64,000 bases of DNA from Limosilactobacillus panis (lineage in GTDB: Bacteria > Bacillota > Bacilli > Lactobacillales > Lactobacillaceae). Under the pieces are notes generated by a model. That model worked only from the letters and a program-made list of their open reading frames with translations. It did not search any database and was not told where the DNA came from. This document shows positions 1 through 7,740 of the stretch, one piece after another; position 1 is the stretch's first letter; each line of letters begins with the position of its first letter. The stretch is taken from the NCBI RefSeq assembly GCF_019797825.1, contig NZ_CP081855.1:1116001-1180000 (forward strand), written 5' to 3'. The position numbers and the translations under genes are program-made.

Positions 1-525
1 AATAATCTTGCGGTCGAGGTATTCGGCGCTATCCTCATTGAAGTTCTTTAGAAATAACTTATGGTGAGCCTGATATAATGAATCGTCAGTTGTCCCAGTA
101 TACATCCACATTAACTCGTGGTTAGAACTTGTTGCTCGCCTAGTTAAATTCATTGATCCATTAAATAAGCGGAAATGATCACTCTGGCGAAGGATGAAGT
201 ACTTACTGTGAAATAATGGTCCCTTGGTAAATTTAAGGTGAAGGGTCTGGTCCGCCAGGCGGTCAATAAAATTATCGCTGGTGTTTGCTAAGGCTTTCGC
301 ACGTTGGCTGATGTTAAAGAATTGGTTCATCGCTTGACTGGTCTGCTGATCTTCCAGCCCCAAGATTAGGTTTACCTGTTTGAACCGGGATAATAGCTCC
401 TGATCAATGATCTTAAAGCTACTAACAAAAGAAACTCCCGCGAAGTAATCGTAACCATCCAGTAGTGAAAAGAAATCAGGTTGGTTAAGCATCCTCTGCT
501 CATTGAGATCGTATATTGTCAGCAT
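1..525 (-). CDS. PLD-like (HKD) domain protein, C-terminus beyond left edge
   Basis: The open frame reads 175 codons without a stop to the window edge, so only the N-terminal part is visible. GGAGG lies 7 nt before the ATG, which fixes the start. Residues 106-108 are HSK and residues 123-124 are GS in the order expected for a phospholipase D/HKD half-site (H-x-K followed by GS-x-N-LT). The family includes nucleases such as NgoFVII-type restriction enzymes and PLD domains fused to helicases or ATPases, so a nucleic-acid or phosphodiester substrate is possible but not shown. The layout (short strand-rich N-terminus, HSK, GS, a tail rich in charged residues) parallels residues 25-185 of the large protein at 10338-12626, so this gene may encode the same PLD plus ATPase architecture. 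The missing C-terminus would decide. Confidence 0.7.
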   Translation of the reverse strand, partial: MLTIYDLNEQRMLNQPDFFSLLDGYDYFAGVSFVSSFKIIDQELLSRFKQVNLILGLEDQQTSQAMNQFFNISQRAKALANTSDNFIDRLADQTLHLKFTKGPLFHSKYFILRQSDHFRLFNGSMNLTRRATSSNHELMWMYTGTTDDSLYQAHHKLFLKNFNEDSAEYLDRKII

Positions 526-682
526 CGTAGATCCTCCCATTTGTATTCCTCTCCTATTCTACTAGATTGCAAAATGATTGGCGAATGTAAGGCGCTATTC
601 AAAATCTGTTTATCAATAGTTTATCGACAGAATACTGTGTTTACGGCTTCTAAAAGGTTTTAATATTATTTAATAAAATAAT

Positions 683-710
683 TTGACTTTTATTTTCATA
701 ATCATATAAT
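683..710 (+). promoter_or_regulatory. Strong sigma-A type promoter
   Basis: TTGACT (683-688) and TATAAT (705-710) are separated by 16 nt, with a predicted start near 717. No convincing protein gene follows; the promoter is followed by three hairpins and a terminator, so it probably drives the small RNA at 717-866. Confidence 0.7.
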
Positions 711-716
711 AATTGT

Positions 717-866
717 GTTAGGTAGTTTATGGATTTACTACTTAACCTCCCCCAGAATCTAAATAATGCTCTTTCCTAGAAACCATTTGAGTATTACTTA
801 GTGTGAGACTTCCCTATCTCACCTGGTCGACATCATCCCTCTTTGATGCCGGCCTCTTTTTATTTA
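717..866 (+). ncRNA. Candidate UCCC-type small regulatory RNA
   Basis: A strong promoter ends at 710 and an intrinsic terminator ends near 866, giving a transcript of about 150 nt. Three hairpins are visible: 718-726 with 737-745 (9 bp), 803-808 with 817-822 (6 bp), and the terminator stem 825-835 with 844-854. The single-stranded stretch 746-753 is CCTCCCCC, and the loops of hairpins two and three contain TTCCC and TCCCTC. C-rich single-stranded UCCC motifs that pair with Shine-Dalgarno sequences are a known feature of Listeria LhrC and several staphylococcal sRNAs; applying that here is inference. A 16-codon ORF (729-779, Leu-rich) lies inside but has only a weak ribosome site, so a leader peptide is a less likely alternative. 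Confidence 0.5.
825..866 (+). terminator. Intrinsic terminator of the small RNA
   Basis: GGTCGACATCA pairs with TGATGCCGGCC (10 of 11 positions, one G.U and one A.C mismatch) around the loop TCCCTCTT, followed by TCTTTTTATTT. Confidence 0.75.
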
Positions 867-874
867 TACCCGGT

Positions 875-1935
875 TTGTAAAATTAAGTTAGAAAAACAAA
901 AAAACCATTTGTGATAGACTTTTGAGTATCCCTAATCAAAAGAAAGGCAATCACAAATGACCTACAAACATCTTACCACACGTGAATTAACTCTCATAGC
1001 TGAATTTTATCGTCAAGACACTCGAGCTTATCGAGTTGCTAAATCACTAAAGCGTAGTGCTGAAACAATTTATCGAGTTTATCGTTACTTGGATACGGGC
1101 AAGACAATTACGCAGTATTTAAAGCAGTACCAACGGAATAAGCGCCGTTGTGGTCGTAAACCAATGACGTTACCTGATGATGAAGTAAGTTACATTACCA
1201 AGCAAGTTAGTCAAGGTTGGACGCCAGATACCATTATTGGTCGGTCAGAGAAGAAAATCAGTTGTAGTATGCGGACGCTTTATCGCATGTTTGCTCGTGG
1301 TCAATATGGCTTTGATGTTAAGCAGTTACCAATGAAAGGTAACCGTCACCCAAATGGCTACGTTGAACGGCGTGGGAAAGCTGGCCATCTTGGTCGCAGT
1401 ATTTACCAACGTTACCGCGATTTTCCACATTACCAACATGAATTTGGTCATTTAGAAGCTGATACGGTTCAAGGGAAAGCTCACCATGGTGCTGTGATGA
1501 CCCTAGTAGAACGGATTTCAAAAGTTGAGATTGTTTTGAATGTCCATCACAAAACGGCCGAGAGTGTGAACTATTATTTGGACCAATGGCTATCAAAACA
1601 GCCTCGTCATCTTTTTAAGTCCATCACCTTTGACAACGGTAAGGAATTCGCGGGCTGGCGTGAGATTGCCAATAAGCACGATATTCAGACATATTTTGCG
1701 GAAGTCGGTGCGCCTAATCAGCGAGGGCTAAACGAAAACACCAACGGTATTCTTCGGCGTGATGGTCTGAGTAAAAAGAAAGACTTCCGTAATCTCCCGG
1801 ATGAATTAGTTACTCAGCTAATGTCATACCGGAACAATATTCCACGGAAGTCACTGCACTACCGCACACCCATTGAGGTATTCATGGAGAATATCACAGA
1901 TGCACAGTTAGTTTCTTTCTAACTTAATTTGACAT
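875..1935 (+). mobile_element. IS30-family insertion sequence, copy 1
   Basis: Imperfect terminal inverted repeats flank one transposase gene: left end 875-891 (TTGTAAAATTAAGTTAG) against the complement of 1919-1935 (ATGTCAAATTAAGTTAG). Total length of about 1.06 kb is typical of IS30. No clear target duplication was seen, so the outer limits may be off by a few bases. The element begins about 9 nt after the terminator of the small RNA and ends 10 nt before the terminator of the next gene, so it sits between two transcription units without breaking an obvious gene. Confidence 0.85.
957..1922 (+). CDS. IS30-family transposase
   Basis: A 321-residue DDE transposase with an N-terminal helix-turn-helix (about residues 5-60) that would bind the terminal repeats and a C-terminal integrase core. 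The catalytic acids can be assigned: D in EADTVQGK (about 167), D in ITFDNGKEF (about 223), E in GLNENTNG (about 259). AAAGG lies about 9 nt before the ATG. The frame is intact, so the element may still be active. It differs clearly from the second IS30 transposase in this window (30565-31488), which belongs to another subgroup. Confidence 0.95.
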   Translation: MTYKHLTTRELTLIAEFYRQDTRAYRVAKSLKRSAETIYRVYRYLDTGKTITQYLKQYQRNKRRCGRKPMTLPDDEVSYITKQVSQGWTPDTIIGRSEKKISCSMRTLYRMFARGQYGFDVKQLPMKGNRHPNGYVERRGKAGHLGRSIYQRYRDFPHYQHEFGHLEADTVQGKAHHGAVMTLVERISKVEIVLNVHHKTAESVNYYLDQWLSKQPRHLFKSITFDNGKEFAGWREIANKHDIQTYFAEVGAPNQRGLNENTNGILRRDGLSKKKDFRNLPDELVTQLMSYRNNIPRKSLHYRTPIEVFMENITDAQLVSF

Positions 1936-1944
1936 TTCAGGATA

Positions 1945-1983
1945 CAAAAAAGCCACCTATTAACTGATAGGTGACTTTTATTT
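1945..1983. terminator. Bidirectional terminator between IS30 and Ser-rich gene
   Basis: AAAAAGCCACCTAT pairs with ATAGGTGACTTTT around a short loop and has A/T tracts on both sides, so it can stop transcription from the transposase and from the minus-strand gene ending at 1991. Confidence 0.75.
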
Positions 1984-1990
1984 TTCAAGC

Positions 1991-2788
1991 TTACTCACCT
2001 ACAGTAGTGTTAACTGAGTAATTTGGCTGCTGTACAGGTGCGCTTGGTCGGTAGTTATTCGAGCTTGCTGGCCGTGATGGCTGGTAGTAATTTGCTCCAG
2101 CATTACTACTTTGTGCCCGATTAGAACTATTTGATGAACCAGTCGAGTTATTAGCAGAGCTGTTGTTACTATGACTGCTCGTTGAACTTGTCGAAGAACT
2201 GTGGCTATTTGTAGAGCTAGAAGAAGATGATGATGCAGAGGAGGATGACGAAGAGCTTTCGGTATCGCTGTCCTCAACAGTTAAGTGCTTGACGAACTTC
2301 TTATCTCCGCGGGTAGCAATAACCTTGTAATCACCAGGGTAATCAAGGGTAACCGTCTTTGTAAATGCGCCATCACTCTTTGAAGATTTGAACTCCGCGT
2401 ACTTAGTGTTGGTCCGCTTCCCCCGAATAACAACCTTGGTGTCTGAGGAGACTTTGATTTTGACCTTGGCCTCATTGTTATCGTTTAGAGTAACCTTATT
2501 GTCAAAGTCAAGCATAAGCTGATCATCTTCAGAAGAACTGGAAACCGTCTTTGCTGGAGCCGGAGTTGTTTCCTCCGTTTTCGCTTGGTGATGGTCCGCA
2601 TACACAGAGACACCCATGCCAACCAGACTCACTAGCAAGACTAGGACTAGGAAGCGGTTCAAAAATACTCTTCCGCTACTGACGTTATTTCGGCCATTAC
2701 GGATATTATGAACTTGCCGTAAGAACTCAAATAATAAAATAATTACGACGACAACCGCAATTATTATTAGGATATTCATTGTATTCAT
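1991..2788 (-). CDS. Two-TM, serine-rich extracellular protein of unknown function
   Basis: I do not recognise a family. The 265-residue product has two hydrophobic helices (about residues 4-22 and 46-64), then a compact domain (about 90-172) rich in beta-strand-like alternation (VTLNDNNEAKVKIKVSSDTKVVIRG), then a long low-complexity tail of Ser, Asn and Thr (about 175-225) ending in a Tyr/Pro/Asn-rich segment. The domain has the look of an Ig-like or TcaA-type extracellular fold, but this is only an impression. The likely location is the cell envelope, with the Ser tail spanning the wall or being glycosylated. The ribosome site (GGTG 13 nt upstream) is weak. There is no sorting signal. Confidence 0.7.
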   Translation of the reverse strand: MNTMNILIIIAVVVVIILLFEFLRQVHNIRNGRNNVSSGRVFLNRFLVLVLLVSLVGMGVSVYADHHQAKTEETTPAPAKTVSSSSEDDQLMLDFDNKVTLNDNNEAKVKIKVSSDTKVVIRGKRTNTKYAEFKSSKSDGAFTKTVTLDYPGDYKVIATRGDKKFVKHLTVEDSDTESSSSSSSASSSSSSSTNSHSSSTSSTSSHSNNSSANNSTGSSNSSNRAQSSNAGANYYQPSRPASSNNYRPSAPVQQPNYSVNTTVGE

Positions 2789-2855
2789 TTTTATAAAACA
2801 CCATTCATTTTAAGATATTTTTTTCTATTCTATCACGAATTATTAAAGAAAAGGC

Positions 2856-3440
2856 CTAGTTATCGGCAAAACTTTTCTTATTAAAGGGATCCCACTCATA
2901 TTTTGCTCGTGGTCCCCCAATATACTTCGGGCGGGAGCGCAGATAGGTTGTATGGGCATTACCAATTTCCTTGATTGAAGTCCGAACCGGTACCTGAACA
3001 AACTTAACTTGCATGCCGATGGAAGTATCACCGATATCCATCCCCGCTTCGGCCTGGATATGTTCGACCTCGACCGGATCGACCATGTTTTCAAAGGCCG
3101 CAATTTGTCCAGCACCACCAGCATGGATTTGTGGGTACACCATCACGATTTCTAGCCCCCGCTGCTTGGCAACGGCCCGTTCAACAACAAGGGCCCGGTT
3201 CAGGTGCTGACAACCCTGAACAGCAAGGTGAATTCCTAACGGTCGTAGTGTTTCAATGATTGTTTTGATGATGGCCCGCCCAATTTCCATGCTTGGGGCT
3301 TCACCAATTCGTTCGGCACGGACCTCACTCGTGCTTAAACCTATCGCGAGGACATCTCCTTGCTGGAGGTGGGCTTGGTCAAGCAGCTCAGTGAGACCTT
3401 GCTTGGTCTGTTTCTTGATTTGCGTTAGGTCAATACTCAT
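2856..3440 (-). CDS. TIGR01440/DUF436 (YwlG-like, UPF0340) protein
   Basis: A 194-residue cytosolic protein with the family's conserved blocks: an EVRAERIG segment near residue 40, VQGCQHLNRAL near 74, and the central glycine-rich HAGGAGQIAAF near 106. Length agrees with the family (about 180-195). The family is widespread in Firmicutes but its function is not established; I do not assign one. AGGGAGGGG stands 7 nt before the ATG. The gene is alone, with a long inverted repeat (3456-3532) in its 5' region and no terminator obvious downstream before the Ser-rich gene. Confidence 0.85.
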   Translation of the reverse strand: MSIDLTQIKKQTKQGLTELLDQAHLQQGDVLAIGLSTSEVRAERIGEAPSMEIGRAIIKTIIETLRPLGIHLAVQGCQHLNRALVVERAVAKQRGLEIVMVYPQIHAGGAGQIAAFENMVDPVEVEHIQAEAGMDIGDTSIGMQVKFVQVPVRTSIKEIGNAHTTYLRSRPKYIGGPRAKYEWDPFNKKSFADN

Positions 3441-3455
3441 TAAAATACCCCTCCC

Positions 3456-3532
3456 TTTAGCTTCCCTAGTTTAGCATAATTCGCCCTTTTCTTGGGAAAT
3501 TAGGCAGAAAAGATTGGTACTAGGGAGCTAAA
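3456..3532. repeat. Long inverted repeat in the 5' region of the DUF436 gene
   Basis: TTTAGCTTCCCTAGT (3456-3470) is matched by ACTAGGGAGCTAAA (3519-3532), one base bulged, with 48 nt between. It lies just upstream of the ribosome site of the DUF436 gene and could form a 5'-leader hairpin or mark a two-site operator. Function unknown. Confidence 0.5.
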
Positions 3533-3785
3533 AATAAATCAATCTCGCTGAAACTTCATAAAATAGAGAATTACTATGAATAGTTAGCAGTATTTATGGC
3601 CAATTATCCTTGATTGGTAATCATAATTCTCGTTAAATAAGCTTGGAGAACAACGTGCACCAAAACTAAAATTCTTCACTATTCAATACAATTCCTACAA
3701 ATTAAATAACCGCTGCAAAGTACCATGGCTATGGCGTTTACAGCGGTTCTACGACTTTACAAGGTTCTGCACAATTCTTAAAAAA
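3533..3785. other. Intergenic stretch with one stable hairpin
   Basis: No gene is visible. The only structure I see is 3708-3719 (AACCGCTGCAAA) paired with 3737-3748 (TTTACAGCGGTT), 12 pairs including a G.U. On the minus strand it follows the tRNA gene and may help end its transcript, although the T tract after it is poor; the run of T directly after the tRNA may be the real stop. Confidence 0.4.
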
Positions 3786-3857
3786 TGCGCCCCCCGAGAT
3801 TCGAACTCGGATTATGAGGACCGAAATCTCATGTGCTATCCGTTACACTAAGGGCGC
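3786..3857 (-). tRNA. tRNA-Arg (anticodon TCG)
   Basis: The minus strand folds as a 72-nt cloverleaf: acceptor GCGCCCT paired with GGGGCGC, T arm CCGAG/CTCGG around TTCGAAT, and the anticodon loop TTTCGGT, which places TCG at 34-36 and reads CGA/CGN arginine codons. The anticodon stem closes with an A.C mismatch next to the loop. The discriminator is A. CCA is not encoded; TTTTT follows the discriminator directly and probably ends transcription. Confidence 0.9.
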
Positions 3858-3945
3858 TTAACAATTCAATTATAGCACCCTGTGTCAAAAGATAAAGAAA
3901 ATTAACCGCCGTCCTGTTATAATCGACCTAACAAGGAGGACTAAA

Positions 3946-4743
3946 ATGAGAATTAAATACGTTGCCGTGGATGTTGACGGTACCCTGTTAGATGAACATA
4001 ATTGTTATGATGAGCAACGGCTAATTAAAGATGTTGCCGCCCTTAAGCAGCGCGGAATTACCTTCATTATCGCTAGTGGAAATAGCTTGGATGCCTTACT
4101 GCACATGTTCAAGGGGAAAGTAGATAACTTTGTGGCGGAAAATGGTGGTCGTATCTTTGTCAATGATCAGAAAATTAGTGATTCTCCCCACCAACGACCA
4201 GTTCTCAAGCAATTACTTGCCTTTGTTACTACCTTCCCGACTCCGGACCTACTGTCACTTTCGGGAGCCAGCCAAACATACATTGCTAACCAGTATATTA
4301 ATGTTCCGGTTCCCTTTTATCCCCACCATGCTTACTTTCACCAGTTAGCCGACGTCAAGGAACCCATCTATAACATGAACGTCAGTTGGTTTAAACAGCG
4401 TCCCCGACTTGAAAAGATTAATACTATTGTTCAAAAAATTAATCGGGCCTTTCCAACGGTTAACGCTACCTACAGTGGGGCGTTTGGGATCGACATTATC
4501 CCGGCTGGAGTAAACAAGGCGGCTGGGCTGGAGCAATTCGTTAAACAAACCGGCGGCAACCTCCGGCAACTAATTGCGTTCGGGGACACCTCAAACGATA
4601 TTGAAATGCTCAGGGCGGCCGGCCGGGGCATAGCAATGAAGAACGCTACGCCAGACCTCTTGGCGGTTGCTGACCAGGTTACCACCTTCGATAATAATCA
4701 CGCCGGATTACTAAAAGAAGTCGAGCGTCTCTTTCACTTGTAA
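3946..4743 (+). CDS. Cof-type HAD-IIB phosphatase
   Basis: A 265-residue haloacid-dehalogenase phosphatase. Motif I is DVDGTLLD with the nucleophile Asp9 and Asp11; Lys191 fits motif III; GDTSND at 213-218 is motif IV and binds Mg2+. The cap inserted between motifs I and III is of the C2/IIB type, as in sugar-phosphate and flavin/PLP-phosphate phosphatases of the Cof family. The real substrate cannot be read from sequence. AAGGAGGACTAAA precedes the ATG. Its last 10 nt overlap the end of the convergent menG/ubiE-like gene. Confidence 0.9.
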   Translation: MRIKYVAVDVDGTLLDEHNCYDEQRLIKDVAALKQRGITFIIASGNSLDALLHMFKGKVDNFVAENGGRIFVNDQKISDSPHQRPVLKQLLAFVTTFPTPDLLSLSGASQTYIANQYINVPVPFYPHHAYFHQLADVKEPIYNMNVSWFKQRPRLEKINTIVQKINRAFPTVNATYSGAFGIDIIPAGVNKAAGLEQFVKQTGGNLRQLIAFGDTSNDIEMLRAAGRGIAMKNATPDLLAVADQVTTFDNNHAGLLKEVERLFHL

Positions 4744-5444
4744 CCAATATGGAGGGCAGCAGCTCCCATGTTGAGCGGCGAATAGGTACAGTTCTTGAAA
4801 CCAGCCACCTTCATCATGGCAAGCAGCTGCTTGGCGGACACAAACTCCTGGGCCGTCTGCTTGAGGTAACGGTAGTCCTTACGGCTGGCTCTTGCTAACT
4901 GGGCCAACCAGGGGAAGAACCTGAAGTACGCCCGCCAGCCAGCTTTTACGAGAGGGTTCGTCGGCTGGGACATCTCAAGGCAGGCAAATTGTCCGCCCTT
5001 CTTGAGTACCCGATAACTTTCCCTTAATACTTGATCCGCATCTGGAACATTGCGCAAGCCAAAACCAATCGTCACCACCGAGAAGGAGTTATCGGAAAAT
5101 GGCAGGTGCATGGCATCGGCCTGGACAAGTTCAATGTCCTTGCTGAGGTCTAATTGGCGGATCTTCTTATCCGCAATTGTCAGCATGGCAGCATTAAAGT
5201 CGAGACCGATTACCCGACCACTCGGTCCTGATCGCCGAGCTAGTTCAATCGTTAGGTCACCGGTTCCGCAACACAGGTCCAAACAATCTGCTCCTGGGGC
5301 AACCTTTAATTGTTGAAAGAGCTTTTTTCGCCAGAGTTCCTGGGTTCCTAAACTAATTACGTTATTCATTAGGTCATAGCGCCCAGCAATTCGTGAGAAA
5401 AGCTGGTTTACCTCTTTTTCAGAGTGATTATTAGTTCTTGTCAT
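4734..5444 (-). CDS. menG: MenG/UbiE demethylmenaquinone methyltransferase
   Basis: A 236-residue class I SAM-dependent methyltransferase. LDLCCGTGDL (about 55-64) is the SAM-binding loop, GLDFNAAML follows as strand beta2, and NVPDADQVLRE with the downstream RDYRYL segment match the UbiE/COQ5 signatures. The family methylates demethylmenaquinone in the last step of menaquinone synthesis. No other men gene lies nearby; many lactobacilli have incomplete menaquinone pathways and use exogenous precursors, so the in vivo substrate here is inferred. GGAGG is 7 nt upstream of the ATG. The gene is convergent with the HAD gene and overlaps it by 10 nt. Confidence 0.88.
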   Translation of the reverse strand: MTRTNNHSEKEVNQLFSRIAGRYDLMNNVISLGTQELWRKKLFQQLKVAPGADCLDLCCGTGDLTIELARRSGPSGRVIGLDFNAAMLTIADKKIRQLDLSKDIELVQADAMHLPFSDNSFSVVTIGFGLRNVPDADQVLRESYRVLKKGGQFACLEMSQPTNPLVKAGWRAYFRFFPWLAQLARASRKDYRYLKQTAQEFVSAKQLLAMMKVAGFKNCTYSPLNMGAAALHIGYK

Positions 5445-5463
5445 TAATTTTCCTCCATTTAGA

Positions 5464-5515
5464 CAAAATAAAATCCCTGGTATCTATTATACAGGTACCG
5501 GGGACTTTATTTTAC
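5464..5515. terminator. Bidirectional terminator downstream of lutC
   Basis: On the minus strand AAAATAAAGTCCCCGGTA pairs with TACCAGGGATTTTATTTT around a loop of about 14 nt. It starts inside the stop region of lutC and ends before the start of menG. Confidence 0.75.
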
Positions 5516-6252
5516 CGATCTTCAACAATAAGGTAGGTACATTCAACGGGACCATGGACCCCCACGACTAATTCCATTTCAATATCACCCGAATTGGAAG
5601 GGCCCGAAATGAAGTTAAACGTAGACGTCGACAGGCCATTGGCGGTTTGCTCATTATACTTATTGACCGCCTCCCGTGTGGACTTAACAAGACCGCTCTT
5701 TGGAACGATCAAAAGCAACCGGGTTGGAAGGTAATCGAAGCCCCGTCCCTGAGCTGGCCGGTTGACTACCGTAACGGTTCCGGTGGCGGCAATCAAATAA
5801 TCCCCCATTTCGACGGCCAGGTCGGCTTGGTTGGCATTCTCCTCATTTTCCTGCCGGCTCAGTTTATCTGACCAGACAGCAACGTTTTCCACGCCGGGAT
5901 TCTTGCTCCATTCCATCAGGCCATACTTTTCCCATTCTTCCGGGGTATTGTTTGGCAGCAAAAGGTGACTAATATTTTCCTGCTTAGCATACGTGGTAAG
6001 AAAATCGGCTAATTGAGCGGCCGGCTTTAATACCACCTGAGCATTTACTGATTCACTGTTTTTAATAGCAATGTTAAGCAGTTCTTCCGGACTCTTATCC
6101 GCTAATAAGTCATCAGGAAGGGTATTAAGGGGCTTAAATGGGTGGTCCTTCAACGCATGACGAGGACGACCGGCTGCCTTTGCAATCCGGTTCAAGAACT
6201 GTTCACGATTATCCTTATTATTTGCTTGGTCAAGCAGACTAGTCATTGGCAT
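5512..6252 (-). CDS. lutC: LutC/YkgG lactate-utilisation LUD-domain protein
   Basis: A 246-residue LUD-domain protein, third gene of a lutABC operon. In Bacillus LutABC oxidises L-lactate to pyruvate with iron-sulfur subunits; LutC carries no Fe-S motif itself. The family features seen are the N-terminal NREQFLNRIAKAAGR segment and the C-terminal GPSNSGDIEMELVVGVHGP block with the conserved SGDIE near residue 220. Its start overlaps the end of lutB by 10 nt (lutB stop inside GCATGCCAATGA), which indicates translational coupling; ATG at 6252 or 6246 are both possible after GGAAGGGG. Intact here, although lutB upstream is frameshifted. Confidence 0.92.
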   Translation of the reverse strand: MPMTSLLDQANNKDNREQFLNRIAKAAGRPRHALKDHPFKPLNTLPDDLLADKSPEELLNIAIKNSESVNAQVVLKPAAQLADFLTTYAKQENISHLLLPNNTPEEWEKYGLMEWSKNPGVENVAVWSDKLSRQENEENANQADLAVEMGDYLIAATGTVTVVNRPAQGRGFDYLPTRLLLIVPKSGLVKSTREAVNKYNEQTANGLSTSTFNFISGPSNSGDIEMELVVGVHGPVECTYLIVEDR

Positions 6253-7740
6253 GCCCCCCCTTCCTTTTTTACTACTGGTGCCGTCTCTTCTGGCTTGTGA
6301 TCTTTAAACCAGTGCCGGAAGTTCTCTTTTACCTTTACTGGCCGAGGGACGTCCCGCGTGTCAATCCAACCATGAATTAACTTTGGCACAATCTTCGGTA
6401 CGTAGTCAATTTTTCCTTCATCATACATTCCTTCAACGGCCCCGGGCTGTTCCGTTTGTGAGAACATGTTACTTGCAGGATGGGCCATCTTCATGGCAGA
6501 ACCAAACAGGAATGGGGATTGGGTTCCCTTGCCAACCATCTTTAGGATCAGGTTGGTCATACTATCGTCCATATGCTTACCATCCATCTCGACAATCCGG
6601 TGCTCACGAATCAGGTGCTGGAGCGGAATTTTTACTGGGCAGGTTTCGGTGCAAACTGCACAAAGTGAGCAGGCATAGGGAAGGTCCTTAAACTTCTCAT
6701 AGCCCCCTAAGATTGGGGAAAGGACTTCTCCTAAAGGCCCAGGATAAATTGAACCGTAGCCTTTTCCACCAACCTGCCGGTAAACTGGGCAAACGTTCAT
6801 GCAGGCTCCACAACGGATGCACTGCAGAATCGGTTCAAATTCGGTCCCCAGTGCCTTGGAACGACCATCGTCCACAATTACAACCCAGAAATCATCAGGG
6901 CCATCAACTTCGCCGCCCTTTTTCCGGCCGGTAAAGGTACAGTAAGTAGTGAGCTTTTGCCCCACAGCGCTCCGGGCGAGCATGTTGTCGAGAACTTCCG
7001 CTTCCTTCATGCTTGGGACGATTCGCTCCATTCCCATTACGACCACCTGAGTCTTAGGAATAGCCATCGTGATGTCAGCGTTACCTTCATTGGTATCCAG
7101 GTTAATCATTCCGTTATCGGCGATTGCAAAGTTACAACCGGTGATTCCAAAGTCCGCCTTCATGAAGTACTTCCGGAGGTAACCGCGGACAAAGCGAGCT
7201 TCATATTGGGGATCGTCATCACCATCATAACCGAGCTTTTGGAATTCCTTTTGGATCTGGTCCCGGTTTTTGTGGAGGGTTGGGAAGACAATGTGAGTTG
7301 GTTCATCCCAGTTATCCTCCTGAAGGATAAACTCAGCGAGGTCACTCTCTAACAGGTTAGCGCCCGGAATTGAAAGCAGCGTTTTATCAAGGTCAATTTC
7401 AGTAGTGACCATTGACTTGGATTTGACAATATTCTTCGCCTTTTTGGCAATCGCTAATTCCTTGATAAAATTGTGAGCTTCGTCTTCATCTTTGGCAAAG
7501 AAAACGTGGCCGTCTTGTTTTTCAACATTGTCAGCAAACTCCTCCAGGTAGTCAGGAAGGTATTTTAAGACGTGTTGCTAAATCGCGCCACTCGTTCCAA
7601 TTACCAAGCTCGCGCCGGGCTTGCGTTCGCTTGATGAATTGCGCATCCTGAGCCTTGGCGACGGCTGCCCGCATGAAGTGGTCAGCTTCGGCTTCTTTGA
7701 CCCGCGTTATAAACGGCTTATCACTTGTTGAAATTCCCAT
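6243..7740 (-). pseudogene. lutB: lutB, frameshifted lactate-utilisation Fe-S protein
   Basis: Two frames together make one LutB. The first 62 codons (7740 down to 7552) give the LutB N-terminus (TSDKPFITRVKEAEADHFMR, then ELGNWNEWRDLATR). From about 7562 the reading continues in another frame as HVLKYLPDYLEEFADNVEKQ and runs through the LUD domain and two ferredoxin-type clusters (CIRCGACMNVCP and CSLCAVCTETCP) to 6243. The junction GCAACACGTCTTAAA lacks roughly 14 nt relative to the expected ATR-x-x-x-HVLKYL, compatible with a deletion between two ACACGT repeats. The shortened ORF from 7412 could only make a truncated protein. LutB normally transfers electrons with LutA and LutC, so the operon is probably non-functional unless this is an assembly error. 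Confidence 0.85.

Noticed and set aside
481..663. 60-codon plus-strand frame at the left side
   Set aside because: It is antisense to the start of the PLD-like gene, has no ribosome site and no family resemblance.
729..779. 16-codon Leu-rich ORF inside the small RNA, possible Leu leader peptide
   Set aside because: Weak ribosome site, the start lies in the first hairpin loop, and no amino-acid gene follows; kept only as an alternative to the sRNA reading.
7707..7740. lutA frameshift near its C-terminus
   Set aside because: The tail overlapping lutB looks unusual, but I cannot show from the sequence alone that the frame is wrong; noted in the lutA entry only.
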